Source: Phoronis ovalis (taxonomy: Eukaryota; Phoronida; Phoronidae). Taken from it: a DNA stretch of 18,979 nucleotides. Below are positions 18,954 through 18,979 of this stretch, piece after piece. The DNA is taken from NCBI GenBank assembly GCA_028565635.1, contig JAOXYB010066278.1, forward strand, positions 5,465 to 24,443, written 5' to 3'. The translations under genes were made by a program, and so were the position numbers. The stretch's first letter is position 1. Each line of letters starts with the position of its first letter. The notes beneath the pieces were generated by a model. It was not told the DNA's origin, did not search any database, and worked only from the letters and a program-made list of their open reading frames with translations.

Positions 18954-18979
18954 TATATATATATATATATATATATATA
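18954..18979. repeat. TA dinucleotide microsatellite, cut by the window end
   Basis: An uninterrupted TA run begins at about 18954 and continues to the last base of the window, so its full length is unknown. Confidence 0.9.

Noticed and set aside
1-18979. tRNA, rRNA, snRNA or CRISPR features
   Set aside because: I found no tRNA cloverleaf with matching A- and B-boxes, no rRNA or snRNA core sequences and no regularly spaced repeats.

Overview
The window reads as AT-rich DNA (roughly one third G+C) from an invertebrate animal. Coding sequence is broken up by GT-AG introns, the exons are clearly richer in G+C than their surroundings, and there are no bacterial gene strings, ribosome binding sites or operons. 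The taxon cannot be fixed from the sequence. A mollusc or other lophotrochozoan is a guess from composition and gene structure only.

One gene is well supported. It lies on the + strand in the right half and encodes a protein of the KSR (kinase suppressor of Ras) / RAF family. Six exons (9585-9661, 12723-12805, 13610-14291, 14423-14590, 15217-15438, 16730-17159) join in phase at every junction. They give one 543-residue reading frame from the ATG at 9615 to the TAA at 17157-17159. The order of parts is a short Cys-rich N-terminus, a basic stretch, a Ser/Thr-rich linker with TP/SP sites, a strongly acidic run, a kinase-like domain and a C-terminal 14-3-3-type motif. From the linker onwards this is the KSR layout. 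The catalytic signature is lost at all the usual points: the beta3 Lys is His, the alphaC Glu is Gln, the HRD region reads LEK and DFG reads DQG. The dimer-interface Arg and the C-terminal fold motifs are kept. This suggests a pure pseudokinase or scaffold acting in Ras-RAF-MEK signalling.

The left half (1 to about 9180) holds no convincing protein-coding gene on the + strand. It has two splice-flanked candidate 5' untranslated exons (2422-2533 and 5207-5366), a TATA-like element at 9186-9192 upstream of the start exon, a possible SINE-like repeat near 7.85-8.02 kb, small duplications and hairpins. A G+C-richer 104-codon reading frame on the - strand (8698-9012) is a candidate small gene. Intron 1 (9662-12722) contains a G+C-rich, coding-like - strand segment (about 12146-12235) and an unusually long open stretch (10817-11260), neither recognised.

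The 3' flank (17160 to about 18510) looks like a long 3'UTR. It has AATAAA signals at 18467 and 18489, a GT-rich element after them and several strong stem-loops, including a foldback of about 130 nt. A separate hairpin resembling a microRNA precursor sits in intron 4. The window ends in a TA microsatellite.
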